Source: Cricetomys ansorgei
Lineage: Eukaryota; Chordata; Mammalia; Rodentia; Nesomyidae
Direction of reading: 5' to 3'
NCBI GenBank assembly: GCA_026225945.1
Contig: JAMJFZ010000239.1
Span: forward strand, 26,623,501 to 26,687,500
Length of the DNA stretch: 64,000 nucleotides
Each line of letters starts with the position of its first letter. The stretch's first letter is position 1. A program made the position numbers and the translations under genes. Shown here piece by piece: positions 51,482 to 63,996 of this stretch. The notes beneath the pieces were generated by a model that saw only the letters and a list, made by a program, of their open reading frames with translations, was not told the DNA's origin and searched no databases.

Positions 51482-52289
51482 GTAAGGATCTAGCAGCCTC
51501 TTCTCTAAGTGCATGCACTTTAGCACTTGAGCTTCAACATGTGTTATTCCAGCTTCTCAACTCCTTCAGCTTTGTTCTCATTGGCTTCTGAGAATACTTG
51601 ATGTCACCAGATAACTAACTTCCTGATGACTGAAGTGTAGCTGGTGTGGGGTTTGCCTCTGTTCACTGATGTTCACTGATGCCCTTGATAGAGGCTGTTC
51701 CATATTAGAGCAGTGTCTGTTGAGCCAGGCAAGGTGCTGAGTGTTTGGGACATCAGCATTTGTCATGGTAGAAACTTTAGCACCTTCAGTAAGAACAGTA
51801 GGGAAAATAAGATGGGATTATTGGATTCTAGAGAATAACTGAAGAAGTGAAAATTCTTTTAGTGAACTTGTAATTGTTAAACCTATAAAATAGTTTTATG
51901 ATATTGGTTAGTTTGGTTGCTTTGGAGTATACCTGTAAAACATTTATTTTTAAACAAAAGGCATAGTATAATTTTTTAAGTCCGGCAAACTTCAAGTGTG
52001 TAGCTGTTACTCAGTATTATTAATGCTAATGATATATGGATTAAAGATAATCCACATCCTAAAAGTTGGTTCAGTCCAGGGCACAGAGAACAAACCAATG
52101 TAAATAATGCCATGTTCATTCTTTTGACTGCATTCTTCAGGAATGGAGACTAGTGGTCAGTATCTCCACCGCTTGTGTCAGAGAGGCTATTACAGAAGAG
52201 CTGCTGAGATGAGTGGGGAAGGATGGGTGAGAGCAAGAGAGTTGGGTGCCAGGTGAGAGAGCCCGAGACTCCTGGGAACCTAGGGGGTT

Positions 52290-52740
52290 TAGTCAACTGT
52301 GTTAAGGAGGTGAGGAGACAGAGCGGTGGCAGGTGGACAGAATACAGGTTTCCAGGAATATATGTACTATAAAAAGTGTGGCTTTATTTTGAAGGAGGCA
52401 ACTAGCCATTGGAATCTTTTAACAGGTAACATGGATCACGTTGGTGTTTCAGTGAGATTATTCTGAAGAGGTGTGGAGTGGTTACTGAAGGAACTTAAGT
52501 CATTGAGGAAACTACTAGAAAGAAATGGCAGTGTGGATAAAGCCGAGGGTGGGGAAAACAGAAAGACCTCTGCACAGTAGAGAGACTGGTCTTGTTGACT
52601 GGGTGGCTACAGTTGGGGGCTGGGTTGTTTGAGGAGGTAGAGCAGAAGGGTGTCACTTTGGACATTTTTACCTGCCTGCTCACATTGAGATGGATTTGAT
52701 TCTCATTCTTGGACATTCTACTTTTGGTTAGTTAGCAGGC
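52290..52740 (+). mobile_element. L2 LINE fossil
   Basis: ctttattttgaaggaggcaactagccattggaatcttttaacaggtaac ... actggtcttgttgactgggtggctac resembles the 3' part of ancient L2 elements. Confidence 0.45.
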
Positions 52741-52744
52741 AAGG

Positions 52745-53995
52745 GATGCTTCTGCCCTTAGCAAAATACAGAATCCCGTGGTTTGCTAATGCTTAGTTTG
52801 TCAAATTCCACAGACATCTTCATTTCATTGTTATATTTTCAGTTTTCAGGAATTGCAAGCATTTCTGTAAAATCCTCCAGCTCAGTTGTATAAGTAAAAA
52901 CTTATTTATTAATGTGTAAATGAGGGTTGTGTCTTTTAATGCATTATCTCTCTCTACTCTGGCACTTCTATCACAACACACATGATTGACAGCTCTGAAA
53001 ATGGAAGAGTTTCAAAACAAGCATGATTGGCAGCTCTAAGGTAACTTGCACGTGCCCTGAGTGTTATTTGTACTTTTGTTTGACACTGGGGTGGAATAAA
53101 CAAGCTAATTTCCTAGTCTTTGTTTCTATTTCAGGTTATGGAAATATATAGTGGCAAATAGAAAGTTGAATATATAGTGAATGTTTCAAGAACTCAAGTT
53201 CTCAAGGTGTATTATTGGCAAAGAGAAAATAAAAATTTGAATTGTGTCCTTTATTTCAGAAGGAATAGAACACACCTTAAAGTATGTCTATTTTTGCTTA
53301 GATTGGTGATTTAGACTGTGAGCACTTCTTTAATACATCTCTGATAGTTAAAAAGTAAAAGGTTTGTTATATTTAACTTTTAAATAAGAGACATTAGTTA
53401 TATGAATTATATGTTCACATGTGATCAGATTGTAATAGGTAAATTACATGCATAGTATTAGGAGGCTCAAGGTTTTCCTAGTTGGAATGCAAGTATAGAA
53501 ACTTTTGGATTTTGCTCTGCTTACTTGTTATGGATTCTGCTTTTGTTGCTAGCAGAAGTGGTTGCTTTGTAGTCGTCGTGTGTGTAAAGCTCTGTCAGGG
53601 CAGAGACGTCAGAGAAAATGTTTAATACATTTTTTATGCCATCTCAGGACTACAAAGGTCAAAAGTGAATCTGGCCATGGCTTGGTGTGGCTGTTTCTTA
53701 AGGAGAGCAAGCCTTAAGTGTTCCCACAAAAGCTTTGACATTAAAACCCTAGTAGGACAGAGGAGATAAAGTCAAAGCACTTGGCTCAAGAGTAGAATTT
53801 CCAAGTATTAAAAACTATTTTAATAGAAGATCTGGGGTTCTATTTTAGCTTGTGTAATTTTGCATTAATTCGTTGCCACTTGGTAACATCTAGAGACTTG
53901 GAGACTAGTATATCAGCACATATTTTGTAATTTGAGGTTATTATAACAAACAGTATTTCACATTTGTTGAACATTCTGTCTATGCAAAACACTTC
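52745..53995. other. Mrps28 intron 2, no recognised element
   Basis: AT-rich intron with no nameable repeat or coding signal. Confidence 0.4.
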
Positions 53996-53999
53996 ATGA

Positions 54000-54140
54000 A
54001 GAAAACTTCATGCATTATTTTCTTAAACCTTTTATTAATCTAAGATTAATACTGTTAGGAACCTTTTTTTAAAAATCACTGGAGAGACTAAAGCTGGCAT
54101 GTTATAACTAACTTACTCAAGGCTTTGGCAGCTGACAAGT
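54000..54140 (-). mobile_element. MIR fossil
   Basis: cttaaaccttttattaatctaagattaatactg ... taacttactcaaggctttggcagctgacaag, antisense MIR order. Confidence 0.45.
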
Positions 54141-54241
54141 AAGCTTACCTGAGGTGGTACCATAGCTCCTTCATTTCCGTCTTTGTTAACAGTGCTTCAT
54201 GCTGTTCAGATTCACTTCCAGTATGAGCATGAGCAAGCACA

Positions 54242-54278
54242 TGTGTGTGTGTGTGTGTGCGCGCATGTGTGTGTGTGA
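54242..54278. repeat. (TG)n microsatellite
   Basis: TG repeat interrupted once by gcgcgca. Confidence 0.9.
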
Positions 54279-54629
54279 TTTGATTTTACCTCAGCAGACC
54301 TCTTGCATATTTTCACTACAGTATGCTGAATACTATTTGAAAGCTGTATATATCTTTAGACGAAAAGATCTATAGAGCATAGCAACAATGCAGAGAAACG
54401 TATGAGCAAATGCCCAAGTGAATGAGGTGTATAAAGAAAGAGTTAAGATGGTCTCATAAGCAGAGAAAAGAAGCCTTTTCTACAGGATGGGACTTTAGAG
54501 TCTAAAAGATGGGGAATTTTGGTAGGAATTAAGTAATGAAAGGATACATCTGGGGAAGTGGCATGGAGTATGGCAGAGGATTATGAGTGCATATAGTATG
54601 ATTGTTGGCATCTGTTTACGTATAACAGG

Positions 54630-55030
54630 TTATCCCCAGACTTAGTAACTTAGAATAGTAAACATTTTCTAGCCTCACATAATTGGTATGGTCCAGGAAT
54701 CAAATGACTGCCTTAGCTGGGTGATTCTGGCTCAAGGTCTCTTGGGAAGTTCCTTTGAGGTATTTGCCAGGTCAGCAGTCATCTTAAGGCTTTACGGGGA
54801 GTAGAGGACCACCAGTTGTGCCATGGGCTGGTGACTAAACCATGAATGCTGGACCTTTGGGGAACATTCCAGATCCTGACCATAGCCTAGTTGTTGACAG
54901 AAGGCCTAGTTCCTTCCACATGGGTCTCTCCATTGATTGAGCAAGTGTCTTCACAGGTGATCTAAGAGAGCAAGCCAGGGAAGTCATGGTAAAGGTGTCA
55001 TGGAGCATGCATTTTCACATCCATCCTATG
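54630..55030 (+). mobile_element. Ancient mammal-wide interspersed repeat, unassigned
   Basis: ttatccccagacttagtaacttagaatagtaaacattttctagcctcac ... ttagctgggtgattctggctcaaggtctc ... cacatgggtctctccattgattgagcaagtg is a recurrent mammalian repeat layout that I cannot name securely. Confidence 0.45.
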
Positions 55031-55324
55031 CTGTAAGGAGTGAGTACTAGACCTACTTCACGAGGTGGAGTATGGATTGGCCTGTCTCCTGTCCGTGGAA
55101 CTGTACACAGTTATGGACATTATTCTTTGTGAACAAAACTCAACTTTTACTCTAAAAAATGTTAGAACTACTTTTAAAATTTCTCTGTGTGTTGTCTCTA
55201 ATTTGTCAGTGTAGGTATGTGTATATGTATAAATGGGTAAATCTACATAGTGTGTGCACATATAGTGTGCACATAGAGTAGATACCAGACACTATTGTCT
55301 CTCTTTGATCTTTGACCACGTTTA

Positions 55325-55552
55325 TCTTTTTGAGGCTGGGTCTGTTGTGGAACCTGAAGCTCATCAGTTGGCTAGGCTAGTTGGCCCTTGAGCTTTAGAA
55401 ATCCACCTACCTTCACCCTTCCCTCTCTCCAGTGCTCAGCTGGAGTTATAAGTGCATGCTGCATGCCTAGCTTTTTAGGTGGGTTCTGGGAATCCAAAGT
55501 TCAGGCTTGTGTAGTGGCCTTTTCTGACTGAGCCATCTCTCCAGCCCCTATT
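55325..55552 (-). mobile_element. B2/B3 SINE with B1-like middle
   Basis: Antisense unit ending gtggccttttctgactgagccatctctccagcccc. Confidence 0.75.
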
Positions 55553-56204
55553 ATAACTCTTTATAAAACCAGTGAAATATATGGTAGAAAAAGATTTAAG
55601 AAAATGAAAACATTTTTCTACCTTTGCCATATTTTCAAGGTTGAGGTAGTTTTATCACCACTGTTAGTAGTATTGGTCACTTTTTAACCCTAGAGTCTTA
55701 ATATATTTACAAAATGACTTTAATTTTTTTTTCTAGTTGGTATGATTCTAGGCATCCAGACCTTTGCCCCCTTACTTATGCATACACTGAGTAGACTGAT
55801 ATCATTTGGGGAAAGCTTGGGAAGTACCCAAGGGGTATGTTAGACTCTGTGCCAGCTCAGGTTTCTCTGTCCCTTTCTATCTCTGTGTGACACATACACC
55901 CCCTTTGCACCCTCCCATTATGGCAAAAGCTCTTTTTCAGGCTGCTGGTCCTTAATTCTCTAAGTATTTATTTTTTTCTTAGACAAGGAAACCTGGCTAA
56001 TTTCACACTAATTGTCAAGCTATGGTTTTTGCTTTGGGCAATTGAATTACCGTCCACACAGTCTGAAAGCTGAGATTTATTCTCTTCATTTCAACCCTTC
56101 TCCTAAACTCTTAAATCCAGTCCTTCTGCAAGTTTCTATCACCTTGTTGTTTTGTCTTGTTTTTCTTTCTTGTCTCTCACCAGCACTCTTTTTCTTTACT
56201 TTTG

Positions 56205-56275
56205 GCTGTGCTGGGTATGAAACCCAGGGCCTTGCATGTGCTAGACAACAGTGTTTACCACTGAGATCCCTCCCC
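56205..56275 (-). mobile_element. B4/ID-type SINE
   Basis: gtgctgggtatgaaacccagggccttgcatgtgctagacaacagtgtttaccactgag. Confidence 0.8.
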
Positions 56276-57002
56276 TTCCCTCCCCTCCCCTGCCCTCTTA
56301 GTTATTACTTAAGTCTGTCCCTCCTCTGTGTCCACCATGTACTTTAATTTGGTCTCATACCTAGAGAGCCATAAAGGCTTCTTTCTCATCATTTTCTCTG
56401 CCTCTGTTCTCTTTCATCTGTTAATCTATTTTCCATTTTCTGTGCATATATTTTAAGGGCACAATAGTGGTAAAGATCTCATAGCATGGCTGGAGCTTGG
56501 TAAGTAGTGAAATATTTGCTTTAGTGTGTAAGCAACAATCGCTATAGGAAATTCCAGGTTCTAGGCTGAAAGGTTGTGACTGGAAAGACACAAGAGTGAT
56601 GTTTGAAGATGGCCTTTTTTAGATATTGGCATTGGTGATATGTCAGCCTGAGTGGGTGTAGCAAGACTAGTTTAGGGAGCCAGTTGGAGTTGGATTAAAG
56701 TGAAGATTGCTAGGAACAGAAAGCTGTGGGAGGCTGTTCACAGTAAGACTGGAAACTGATGTTTAAAATTTCCAGCTCAGTTGACTAGAAAAGTAGAGGT
56801 CATAGTGGCAGGGAAGGTGGATACAAGACCCATTACAGGGCAGAGCTTACTTGCACTTAGACATGTCATGGTTATTCTATAGGCAACTGGTGCATGGCAT
56901 TGGAAACAAAAACCAGGCTGTAGACAAGTAGATCTGGAGTCTTTAAATCTGTGTTATCTACTGCTTTAACCAGGAAAACCAAACAAGAAATTAGGATATA
57001 GG

Positions 57003-57235
57003 GGCCTGGGAGAGGGCTGATCCCTTAAAAGCATGAACTGTTATTGCAAAGGCCCTGATTTTGGTTCCCAGCACCCACATTAGGTGGCTAACTACCACCC
57101 CCACCACTTCGTGACTCCAGCTCCAGGAGATCTCATGTCTTCTTCTGGACTCCCTAGGTACCTGCACTCAGATGCACATACCCACAAAGACATACACATA
57201 TATGTCCATACTTTTAAAGTAAAATAAAACCTTCA
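57003..57235 (+). mobile_element. B2/B3 SINE
   Basis: ggcctgggagagggctgatcccttaaaagcatgaactgttattgc ... ggttcccagcacccacattaggtggctaac ... gatgcacatacccacaaagac. Confidence 0.8.
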
Positions 57236-57289
57236 TTAAATAAAAAGAGTTCAAAGGCCTCAGCGTCTGTACCATATCTGTGAGAGGAA

Positions 57290-57450
57290 CTACCCTGAAG
57301 AAACTCTGCCACACCCAGGCGCGGGCATCCCATTTATCGCAGCTGAGTGTTGCAGCGTGCTAACTGGGGCAGTGGCGCCATTTGTACTCACTGCAGAGGA
57401 GGCTTCTCTCCAGCTTCAGCTAGAGCTCTTGTAGCTCTTTCCCCGCATGC
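57290..57450. other. Short CpG-bearing stretch in intron 2
   Basis: ccacacccaggcgcgggcatcc ... ttatcgcagctgag ... gcagcgtgctaac ... cagtggcgccatt contains about seven CpGs in roughly 100 bp, unlike the surrounding intron. Origin unrecognised. A B2-type 3' end (aagaccaactcctgaaagttgtcctctgg) follows at 57488. Confidence 0.5.
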
Positions 57451-58269
57451 TGGTGTGAGGGGATTTTATCCCGGAACTCACAGTAGAAGAAGACCAACTC
57501 CTGAAAGTTGTCCTCTGGTTTCAATATGGATGCCTGCATGCAAACACACAAATAATCACAAAGTTCTTTAAAATTTTTCTTATTCATTTCTAGTATCCTT
57601 TGTTACCCTTTTCATTTTTAAGAAATTTTTTCCCTTCTTCTACTTCTAGTAGATACAAAATCTCCTCCCTCTTTGAAATCAAATTTTTCTATTAAATGAA
57701 ATTACTGTTTTATAGTCAAAGATCTAATATTTCATCTGATTTCACCCAGTACTCTATGGATTTCCACCTTAAAAATTTCTCCACTGTCTTTTCCTCTGAT
57801 AAAATCCTTCCAGTTTTATCATGTGTTCCCTCTAAGTTATTTTTCCATTCTTTCTTGTCCCCAAACTACCTGCTTTCTAAACTTCTGTTCATTCTCCAAC
57901 AACCACTGTGTCATGAACCTATTAATGGTGGTCTCTGGTCATCTGCCCAGCATTTTTTGCTCAAGTGCTCCATGTCATTTAATGCTGCTGGCTTTTCTTT
58001 GAAATTGTTCTGCCCCTTCATTTTCTTGGTCATCCTTCTATGTCTCATTTTATCTGTGGTTTTTACCCTTGTGCTTCAGTCAGAAATGCAGCAGCTGTGT
58101 CTGAATGGAATGCCTGAATCTGAATTTGTCAGAACTTCTTCAGGGCAGTTCCTCTCCCAGAGCATGGTACAGACACATGTCCCTAGATGCTATATTCTTT
58201 TGTATTCTGATTAATTCCTCTAGGCAGTGCTTTTTAAAGTTGTATATGTGGAAGAGGTATAGTAGTCTT

Positions 58270-58620
58270 AAGCTGTGGGTCTTTATTTCTCAGGAAGGTC
58301 AGGTGTTAAAGAATGGGTCTGTGGGTTCTTGGGAGCTGGTCACACCTTTAGGAGGCAAGGCCTACTGATAAGAACTGAGGTCATTAGAGGGATGTTTTTG
58401 AAAGGGGTGGAGGAAAGCTGGTCTCTTTCCTTTCCTTTCCTGGCTTTTGTCACTGAGCCTTCCCTTTTGAGCCACACACCGAAGGCTCAAAATCATTGAG
58501 CCAATGCACCATGAATGGAAGCTTCTAAAACTGTGAGTCAGAATAAGCTCTTTCTTCTTTTAAGTTGGCCATCTCAGGTATCTGTTGCAGTGAAACCTTG
58601 CTAACAGATGTAGCTTTAAG
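58270..58620 (+). mobile_element. Rodent MaLR-type LTR
   Basis: aaactgtgagtcagaataagctctttcttcttttaagttggccatctcaggtatctgttgcagtg ... ttgctaacag is the 3' end of a MaLR LTR of the ORR1/MT type. The upstream part fits the same order. Confidence 0.7.
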
Positions 58621-58751
58621 CATATGCAAGGGAGATGAGCAAGGCAAATTGGATTGCTAGGTTACCTGTGGACACCGACAGGTGCAGGGTACTCCCATGT
58701 TCTTTCTGACATTTGCTTTCTCATCTGTTGCATATGCTTTCTTCCAAACTA

Positions 58752-58825
58752 GGATGGGATATAACTCAGTGGTAAAAACATGAGTGTGCTCCCCAGCAGT
58801 ACCCTAAACCCAACAATAAAAAGAG
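58752..58825 (+). mobile_element. ID-type SINE
   Basis: aggatgggatataactcagtggtaaaaacatgagtgtgctccccagcagtaccctaaaccc, sense ID head with A-rich tail. Confidence 0.65.
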
Positions 58826-59559
58826 TTGTTCCAAAGAGTTGTTTTGACACTCCCCTATTTTAGAAACCATTGCATCTCTGTAATTAGAAACACTTGATAT
58901 GTGTAAAAATGACACTTAAAAATTTATAGCTCTGTTTATACGTACCTTTTTCTTTCATCTTGGTAAGATAAATCATTCAGGTTCAGTATAGTCCAGTACT
59001 TGAAAAATATGCTTTTATCTAGCATGTTCTAATTTTTAGGGGGAAGGGGACCCATAAATATACTATAGCTAGGTTTCTTTTAAAGTTTTAATTCAGAACC
59101 TTATTTTTAGGCCTAAAATAGAATACTTTGTGTTCCCTTTTAAAATGCAAATTGAGTATTAAACAGGTGTAATTAGATTCTTAATTTGTACTGATTGAGC
59201 GTATTATAATGTTCATGTGGATTTTATTATATTGCTTCAGTCATTTTGAATTTATTAAGCAAACACAATTTTCCTTAAGATATTTTCCTTGAAAGCAGTT
59301 TTATATGTGTGTAGAAGTTCTTATGAAAATTCTAGTATCAACTATTATAAAAAAATAGAGAAATTATACATTTTTCAATGTGGAATATATGACTTAAGGT
59401 GAACTGGTTTCTAAAATATATTTCTGCAAATGTATGTATGGTGGCACTCGGCATTTTTACTTGTGTTGGCTTGGCTTCATAATTTCTATTCAGTGACCTT
59501 AATATAAAACCTGAAAGTGGTTGGGGAAAACAGTTAAAGATACAGGCATAGTAAGGACT

Positions 59560-59780
59560 TTCTGAATAGGATTCTAACAATCTTGTAAATAACAGTAAGA
59601 AATGACAACAGGATTGTATGAAGTAAAAAAGCTTCTATACAGCAGAGGAGACAGCAAAATGAAGAGACAGCCTACAAGATGGGGGAACGTGTTTGTCAAC
59701 TATCTGACAAGGAATGAATATCCAAACATGAAGTCAAAAATGCAACACCCACACAAACACCCACACACATATACACACAG

Positions 59781-59827
<47 letters not shown>

Positions 59828-60350
59828 CAAATAAATCCACCAACAAATGGCTAAATAAATTAAAGGGACAATTCTCAAAAGTAAAAGTACAAATGGCCAA
59901 TCAATATCTGAACAGTGTTTAGCATCCTTGGCTATTAGGCAAATGGAAGTCAAACTGCATTAAGATTCTTTCTTACCCCGACAGAGTGGATTTCATCAAA
60001 TCAAGTATCAGCACCGTTGAGGATGCAGGAGTAAGAATACTTACACACTGCTGGTGGGAATGCAAACTGATGCAGCCACCATGGAAATAAGTTTGGAAGT
60101 TTCTAAAAACATTAAATTGAACTATGGTTTGACCCAGCTGTACTACTCCTGGCTATATACACAAAAGACTCTTAAGTCAGCACACAGAAGAAAGGATCTG
60201 CTCATTAGTGTTTACTAACTGCAGTGTTACTCAGAATAGTCAAGTTATAGAGTGAAACTAGCTGCCCATCAACAGATGAATGGATAAAAAATGTGGTTTA
60301 TTGATATACAGGAGAGTTTTATTGTGCATAGAACCAAAAAACAAAGACCT
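59560..60350 (+). mobile_element. L1 ORF2 3' fragment containing a (CA)n expansion
   Basis: aagcttctatacagcagaggagacagc, ttggctattaggcaaatggaagtcaaac, cacactgctggtgggaatgcaaactgatgcagcc and catcaacagatgaatggat are sense L1 ORF2 motifs. A CA repeat (59784-59823) sits in the middle. Confidence 0.8.
59784..59823. repeat. (CA)n microsatellite
   Basis: About 20 uninterrupted CA units, flanked by imperfect CA-rich sequence from 59745. Confidence 0.97.
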
Positions 60351-60354
60351 ATCT

Positions 60355-60460
60355 AGCCAGATGGTGGTGGTGCACATTTTTAATCCAAGCACTCAGGCAG
60401 GCGGATCTCTGAGTTCAAGGCCAGCCTCGTCTACAGAGTTGGGGGAAAGAGGGATGACAA
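60355..60460 (+). mobile_element. B1 SINE
   Basis: gccagatggtggtggtgcacatttttaatccaagcactc ... ttcaaggccagcctcgtctacagag. Confidence 0.88.
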
Positions 60461-61269
60461 CCGACAACTCAACAAAAATCCCATATTCTTTCCAATATCC
60501 ATTCCAGTTTAACTAGAGAGATAGTATGTCAACTCTTTTGAAAATTATTAGCAAAATTTAAACACTCGAAATCACAAAATAAATCTATTTCAAAAATGAA
60601 ATAGTTTTTCCTAATTGCAATTGCAAATGTTTTCAGCCCACCTATTTTCATGAATGTAATTTATTTCAGCATTTAGTTCTGAATTTAGCTTATTTTGTTA
60701 ATACTTTTAAGAAAAGGAAGGGACCAATGGTAGGTGCTGGGCAGGAGAGGATAATGGGGGAAATCCACATGATTTTTTTCTGTGTCTTATTTATTTCACT
60801 GAGGTTTCCTCTGAAGTTTGAAAAAAAAAAATTGCCTAAATAAAGCTTAACATTTATGTGACAGGAGCTTTATATGTCACTAATGATGGTAGTTGTGATA
60901 TTATTGAATGATAACAGTAACTTTCTAAGTCTTTGGGACTACTATCACATTCCCTTTCCAAAAGATTGTTAAATCACTTTAAGGAAATAAATACATGTTA
61001 TACCTTACAGACAAAATTACATTTGATAAAGAGGCTTGAGCATTCTGTTTCAGTAGTAACATGAGAACCTTCTTAATTTTTAGGAAGGAAAATAAAGTGA
61101 ATACTAAATTAAATGAGGATTTTCTAGAATTGAGCACTGGGAAATTTTCTACTAGTTCTTATCTTCAGGATTTTCTACATTTTAGTAATCACTACAGACA
61201 ACAGCATTTAGCCACCAACTCCTACAATGGTTAGTCACTTTTGTAAGTATCAAAGTGTAGCTCATTAGC

Positions 61270-61390
61270 CCCATACTGTGAAGATTTTGAGATTTGATTC
61301 CTGGCTCTCCTTATTAATTTAATCCTGTGATTGTGGGGAAGTTACTTAGCTTTATGAAGCTTTAGTTGTCTTGTCCTTAAAATGAATGAA
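61270..61390 (+). mobile_element. MIR SINE
   Basis: gatttgattcctggctctccttattaatttaatcctgtgattgtggggaagttacttagc ... ttgtcttgtccttaaaatgaatg, sense MIR core. Confidence 0.65.
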
Positions 61391-61394
61391 ATGA

Positions 61395-61515
61395 TTGGAG
61401 ACTCAACAACTGTCTGTAACCCCAGTTTCAGGGAATCTGACTTCCTCTTCTGGCCTCTGTGGACATCAGGCATACACACACATACATGCAGGCAAAAACA
61501 CCCATACACATAAAG
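61395..61515 (+). mobile_element. B2/B3 3' fragment
   Basis: tctgacttcctcttctggcctctgtggacatcaggcatacacacacatacatgcaggc. Confidence 0.75.
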
Positions 61516-61529
61516 CAGAATAACAGTTT

Positions 61530-61712
61530 TAAAGATTTATGTTTTATTTATGTATATGTATGTGTGCCTGCATTAGTTTGTGTACCACATGCATGTAGGT
61601 GCCCCTGAAGGCCAGAGGGTGTCAGATCGCCTGTAACTGAAGTAATGGTCCAAACCAAGGTCCTCTGTAAAAGCAGTAAGTGCTCTTAACTGCTAAACCA
61701 TCTCCACAGCCC
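61530..61712 (-). mobile_element. B2/B3 SINE
   Basis: ttgtgtaccacatgcatgtaggtgcccctgaaggccagagggtgtcagatc ... gtgctcttaactgctaaaccatctccacagcccc. Confidence 0.88.
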
Positions 61713-61754
61713 CTCAACTTTTTTTTTTTAATTAAAAACTTATTTTCAATATAC

Positions 61755-62045
61755 TTTTCTTCATTGTGTAGTGTTCCAGAGGGAAAAGGAGATTGGGAAT
61801 AGTTCTACATTATCTGACCAGCAGCTCTGCTAGTTTGCCAGGTCCCCTGCAACTTAGTGGCCCAACTGAGAGCTCCTCGGGTGTTCTATTGATAGCATGT
61901 GCAGATCATGAGGAATCAAACATCTTTCACCTAAAGCCAACACCTGCCCATAACACAAAATGCCAAGACCTAGGTAGCCCTTCCCCCAACAATGCACAAA
62001 ACAACCATTTTAATCATAACTGGAAATAGACTTCTGCTACAGTCC
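61755..62045 (-). mobile_element. LTR-like dispersed repeat, copy 2
   Basis: Second member of the family seen at 19440-19765, in the same orientation. The best conserved block is gtgcagatcatgag-aatcaaacat at about 61900-61923. Family not identified. Confidence 0.5.
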
Positions 62046-62459
62046 TTGGCCAAGTTCTCCTTTAATCTCCCTCGTTCTTACTAGTCGCTGTCACTGATTT
62101 GTCGGAGTCTTCCTGCATAAGAAGCATACCCAGTCAATAGCAATGAGGTCCCTTCTCATCCTACAGTACGTGTTCAATTTTCTACATAGTTACGGAGTTC
62201 TTCAAAGTGCTTGTCAAGAAATCACATGGACAGTAACACCTTATTGTCATTGCTAAATGGTTGTAGATGTTTTTCTATCTTAAACATATGTTTTGTTTAC
62301 TTTGCCCTGTTGAATACCTATTAGTTTTATATTCTAACAAAAAGTTCTTCCAGTCTTAATGGCTGCAACTATACAACATCATTTGACGATAGGTTCTAAG
62401 AAAGAAAAATAAGAAATTGCCTTTTCTTATTTTCATATATATTTAATGTATTTAGTTTT

Positions 62460-63503
62460 GTAAAATTAAAATATATCTACCTCATTTACCTCATCTACCT
62501 CATTTACCCCTTCTGTTTTGTACTCCAACTCTTACCATGCCCCACCTTGTTTCTTCCCTGATTTATCATCTTTTTATTTGTTATAAGCATATATAAATGC
62601 ATAAATACGAAATACAACCTGTTTGGTCCATTTAGTTTTACTTGCATGTATATAATTTTGGGGCTGACCATGGTTTTGGATAACCAATAAGGAGGTTCAT
62701 CCCTGGAGAAGACTAGTTGCCCCACTCTCAGCATTCCTTAGTTGTCTATGGTTCTTTGTCTAGGGGTAAGCCTATGGTTATTTCCCCTACCTATATGAGC
62801 TTATTGATTAGTGGTGCCCTTGTTTGGGTCTATTTACCCAGCCGTATTGTTGAGGTCTCATACTGAAGTTTCTCTGTCATTTAGAGGAGATGCAATCTCA
62901 CAGTAAATTTCCTGGTCCTCTGGCTCTTACAGTGTTTCCACTTTCTCTTGCATGGTGTTCCCTAAGCCTCGGGTGCAAGAGCTGTGTTGTAGCTGTATTA
63001 ATTAGGGCAGAGCAACACATGATCAGTTGTTCTCTGCATTTTGACAGATTGTGGTTTTCTGTAATGGTCTCCATTAGTTGCAGAGACATTTCTTTGATAC
63101 AAGGTGAGAGCTATACTTACCTGTGGATATAAAGATAAGTATTTAGAATATAGTTAGGAATTATGATGGTTTAGTAAAGAGAAAGTAATTTCACCTTTTA
63201 AGATCCATGACCTCACTAGCCTGGGTGTGATGCTATGAAAACTGGTCCTCAGGGTAGAGAGAGGATTTCCTATAAGATGCTATGTCTGAAGTGCATGGTG
63301 TCTTCAGCAATAGGAACGCACCTTCAACCTGGGCTGGGGGTGGGGGCATAACAAAGGGCAGCAGCAATAGCTTATATTGTTTTTGTAGTCTCAACAGTTT
63401 GAAAGGGGGTTTCTCATGCTTATTACTGGGGTTTTTGTTAGCCTATGTCTCTTGTGGGGAGCATTGTCAGCCCAAGTGGTGTAACTTTATTTAAACCATA
63501 CAA

Positions 63504-63506
<3 letters not shown>
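62460..63506 (-). mobile_element. Rodent L1 fragment
   Basis: Antisense L1: ggggctgaccatggttttggataaccaat, ctcagcattccttagttgtctatggttctttgtctagggg, tttgacagattgtggttttctgtaatggtctcc, gtggatataaagataagtatttagaatatagttagg, tgtcttcagcaataggaacgcaccttcaacctgg. Confidence 0.85.

Positions 63507-63542
<36 letters not shown>
63507..63542. repeat. (CA)n microsatellite
   Basis: CA repeat adjoining the L1 fragment, with one GCAC interruption near the end. Confidence 0.95.
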
Positions 63543-63679
63543 TTATGTATCAAATGTAATCTTATATAAAAAATAATGATTCTTTATGGTTAAATTTTGG
63601 CATTTATCTGTGGCCTATATTCTGATGTAATTTAAGTAACAAAATAAATATTATACTATAACTTTTAAGCCCTTTTCTT

Positions 63680-63832
63680 TTATTTACTGTGGGTGCAATG
63701 TGGACGTTGGAGTACCACTTTCAGGAGTCCATTCTCTTCTTCCAGCGTCTTGTCTGAGGGCATCAAACTCAGGATGCTGTGTTTGGTGGCAGGTAGCTTT
63801 ACTTTCTGAGCCATGTCACTGGCTCCTCCTAA
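63680..63832 (-). mobile_element. B2/B3 SINE
   Basis: ggagtaccactttcaggagtccattctcttcttccagcgtcttg ... tactttctgagccatgtcactggctcc. Confidence 0.75.
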
Positions 63833-63845
63833 CTTTTTAATTTAG

Positions 63846-63996
63846 GCCAGGTATGGTGCTGAACACCTTGAATTCCAGCACCTGAAAGGCAGAAACAGAG
63901 GCAGGCAGGTCTCTGTGACAAGGCCAGCCTGGTCTTCATGGTGAGTTCCATGCCAGCTATAGCTACACAGTGAGATCTGTCTCAAGCAAACACACA
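63846..63996 (+). mobile_element. B1 SINE
   Basis: gccaggtatggtgctgaacaccttgaattccagcacc ... gctacacagtgagatctgtctcaag. Confidence 0.85.

Noticed and set aside
57696..58214. 172-codon plus-strand frame rich in Phe/Leu/Ser
   Set aside because: No start context, no recognised family, T-rich intronic composition giving Phe/Leu by chance.
59602..59953. Frames with poly-His/Thr and poly-Cys/Val
   Set aside because: Artefacts of the CA repeat in an L1 fragment.
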